A stretch of DNA of 5,500 nucleotides, from positions 1 to 5,500 of the forward strand of contig CAIQMJ010001100.1 in NCBI GenBank assembly GCA_903872875.1. The letters run 5' to 3'. The translations under genes were made by a program, and so were the position numbers. The notes under the pieces were generated by a model. It was not told where the DNA came from. It ran no database searches and saw only the letters and a list, made by a program, of their open reading frames with translations. Shown piece by piece: positions 4,992 to 5,500 of the stretch; positions within the stretch are counted from its first letter, which is position 1, and each line of letters begins with the position of its first letter. The stretch is from an uncultured Variovorax sp. Lineage in GTDB: Bacteria; Pseudomonadota; Gammaproteobacteria; Burkholderiales; Burkholderiaceae_C.

Positions 4992-5500
4992 TTACCAGGC
5001 GAAGCCGATGACGCCGTCGTACAGCGTGGTCAGCGAAGCGCGCACGTCGGGGCTGTTCTGGTAGATCGAGATGAACTTGCGGATGCGAGGATCGTCCTTC
5101 CGGTCGGGCCGTGTCACCCACTGGAAGGCGTACTGGCTCGAGTCCTTCTCGAACGCGAGCGCACTCTTGGCCGACAGGCCGCCCAGCTTGGCGAAGGTCG
5201 CATAGGTCGCGGCCGCATCGACGTCCTCGAAGGAACGCGCAATCTGCGGTCCCTCAAGCTGCACGATCTTCAGCTTTCTCGGGTTGTCGGTGATGTCGAG
5301 GATCGTGGCCTTGTAGTTCAAGCCGGGCTTGAGCTTCAGCAGACCGAGCTCCTGCAGGAACTGCAGCGCGCGCCCGGTGTTGACAGGGTCCGCTGATACC
5401 GCAATCGACGCGCCGTCACGCAGCTCGGCCAGCGCCTTGATCTTCTTGGAGTACAGGCCGATCACCGTGGTGTAGCCGGGTGCAACCGGGACCAGGTCAA
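4992..5500 (-). CDS. metQ: MetQ/NlpA-type ABC substrate-binding protein (5' end outside window)
   Basis: The last 168 codons of a binding protein of the NlpA/MetQ lipoprotein family are visible; complete members have about 260-275 residues, so the signal peptide and lipobox lie beyond base 5500. Seen: DLVPVAP, then IGLYSKKIKALAELRDGASIAV, then ADPVNTGRALQFLQELGLLKLK (the NDPxNxGRA region), ENP-like DNPRKLKIVQLEGPQIARSF, and a C-terminal FISIYQNSPDV...GFAW that matches the family end. E. coli MetQ binds methionine; here the proline-asparagine of the PNDP motif is Ser-Ala, and the linked monooxygenases suggest a different organosulfur ligand (inference). A GTG at 5465 is an internal codon, not the start. 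The gene is first of the visible operon, and a MetI stub lies at the operon's far end. It would act at the outer face of the inner membrane or in the periplasm. Confidence 0.85.
   Translation of the reverse strand, partial: DLVPVAPGYTTVIGLYSKKIKALAELRDGASIAVSADPVNTGRALQFLQELGLLKLKPGLNYKATILDITDNPRKLKIVQLEGPQIARSFEDVDAAATYATFAKLGGLSAKSALAFEKDSSQYAFQWVTRPDRKDDPRIRKFISIYQNSPDVRASLTTLYDGVIGFAW

Overview
The window is G+C-rich, apart from an A+T-rich first 70 bases or so. Gene content points to a proteobacterium, most likely a betaproteobacterium of the order Burkholderiales (inferred from codon use and family resemblance, not proven). It splits into three blocks: a decayed phage lysis cassette on the left, a patch of truncated host genes in the middle, and a minus-strand operon on the right that looks like organosulfur scavenging.

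Left block (1-1330, minus strand). In transcription order it holds the tail of a small one-helix membrane protein, a family 108 glycoside hydrolase endolysin, and a three-helix holin of the kind found with gene transfer agents and prophages. All three overlap by a few bases, as in a phage lysis cassette. The endolysin has an in-frame TAG at codon 30, inside its most conserved motif, so it is probably dead. The upstream gene is cut off near 1320-1340.

Middle block (about 1330-2016, plus strand). Two gene remnants lie end to end. The first is the C-terminal part of a 2-dehydropantoate 2-reductase (PanE/ApbA family) without its NADPH-binding domain. The second is about 40 residues from the C-terminus of a MetI-type ABC permease. 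The phage/panE boundary contains three copies of the hexamer CCACGC within 24 bases. Two abrupt gene junctions within 600 bases indicate repeated deletion or recombination, or an assembly chimera.

Right block (2027-5500, minus strand). In transcription order: a MetQ/NlpA substrate-binding protein (5' end outside the window), a 105-base G+C-rich gap with strong inverted repeats, an FMN-dependent monooxygenase of the NtaA/SnaA/DszA type, an SfnB/DszC-type flavin monooxygenase, and a small AhpD-like carboxymuconolactone decarboxylase family protein. The last three are tightly coupled (ATGA overlap, then an 8-base gap). The set suggests uptake of a small organosulfur compound followed by two-step oxidative C-S cleavage. 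The converging MetI stub suggests the matching permease and ATPase genes once lay to the left and were destroyed. No flavin reductase, permease or ATPase is intact in the window.
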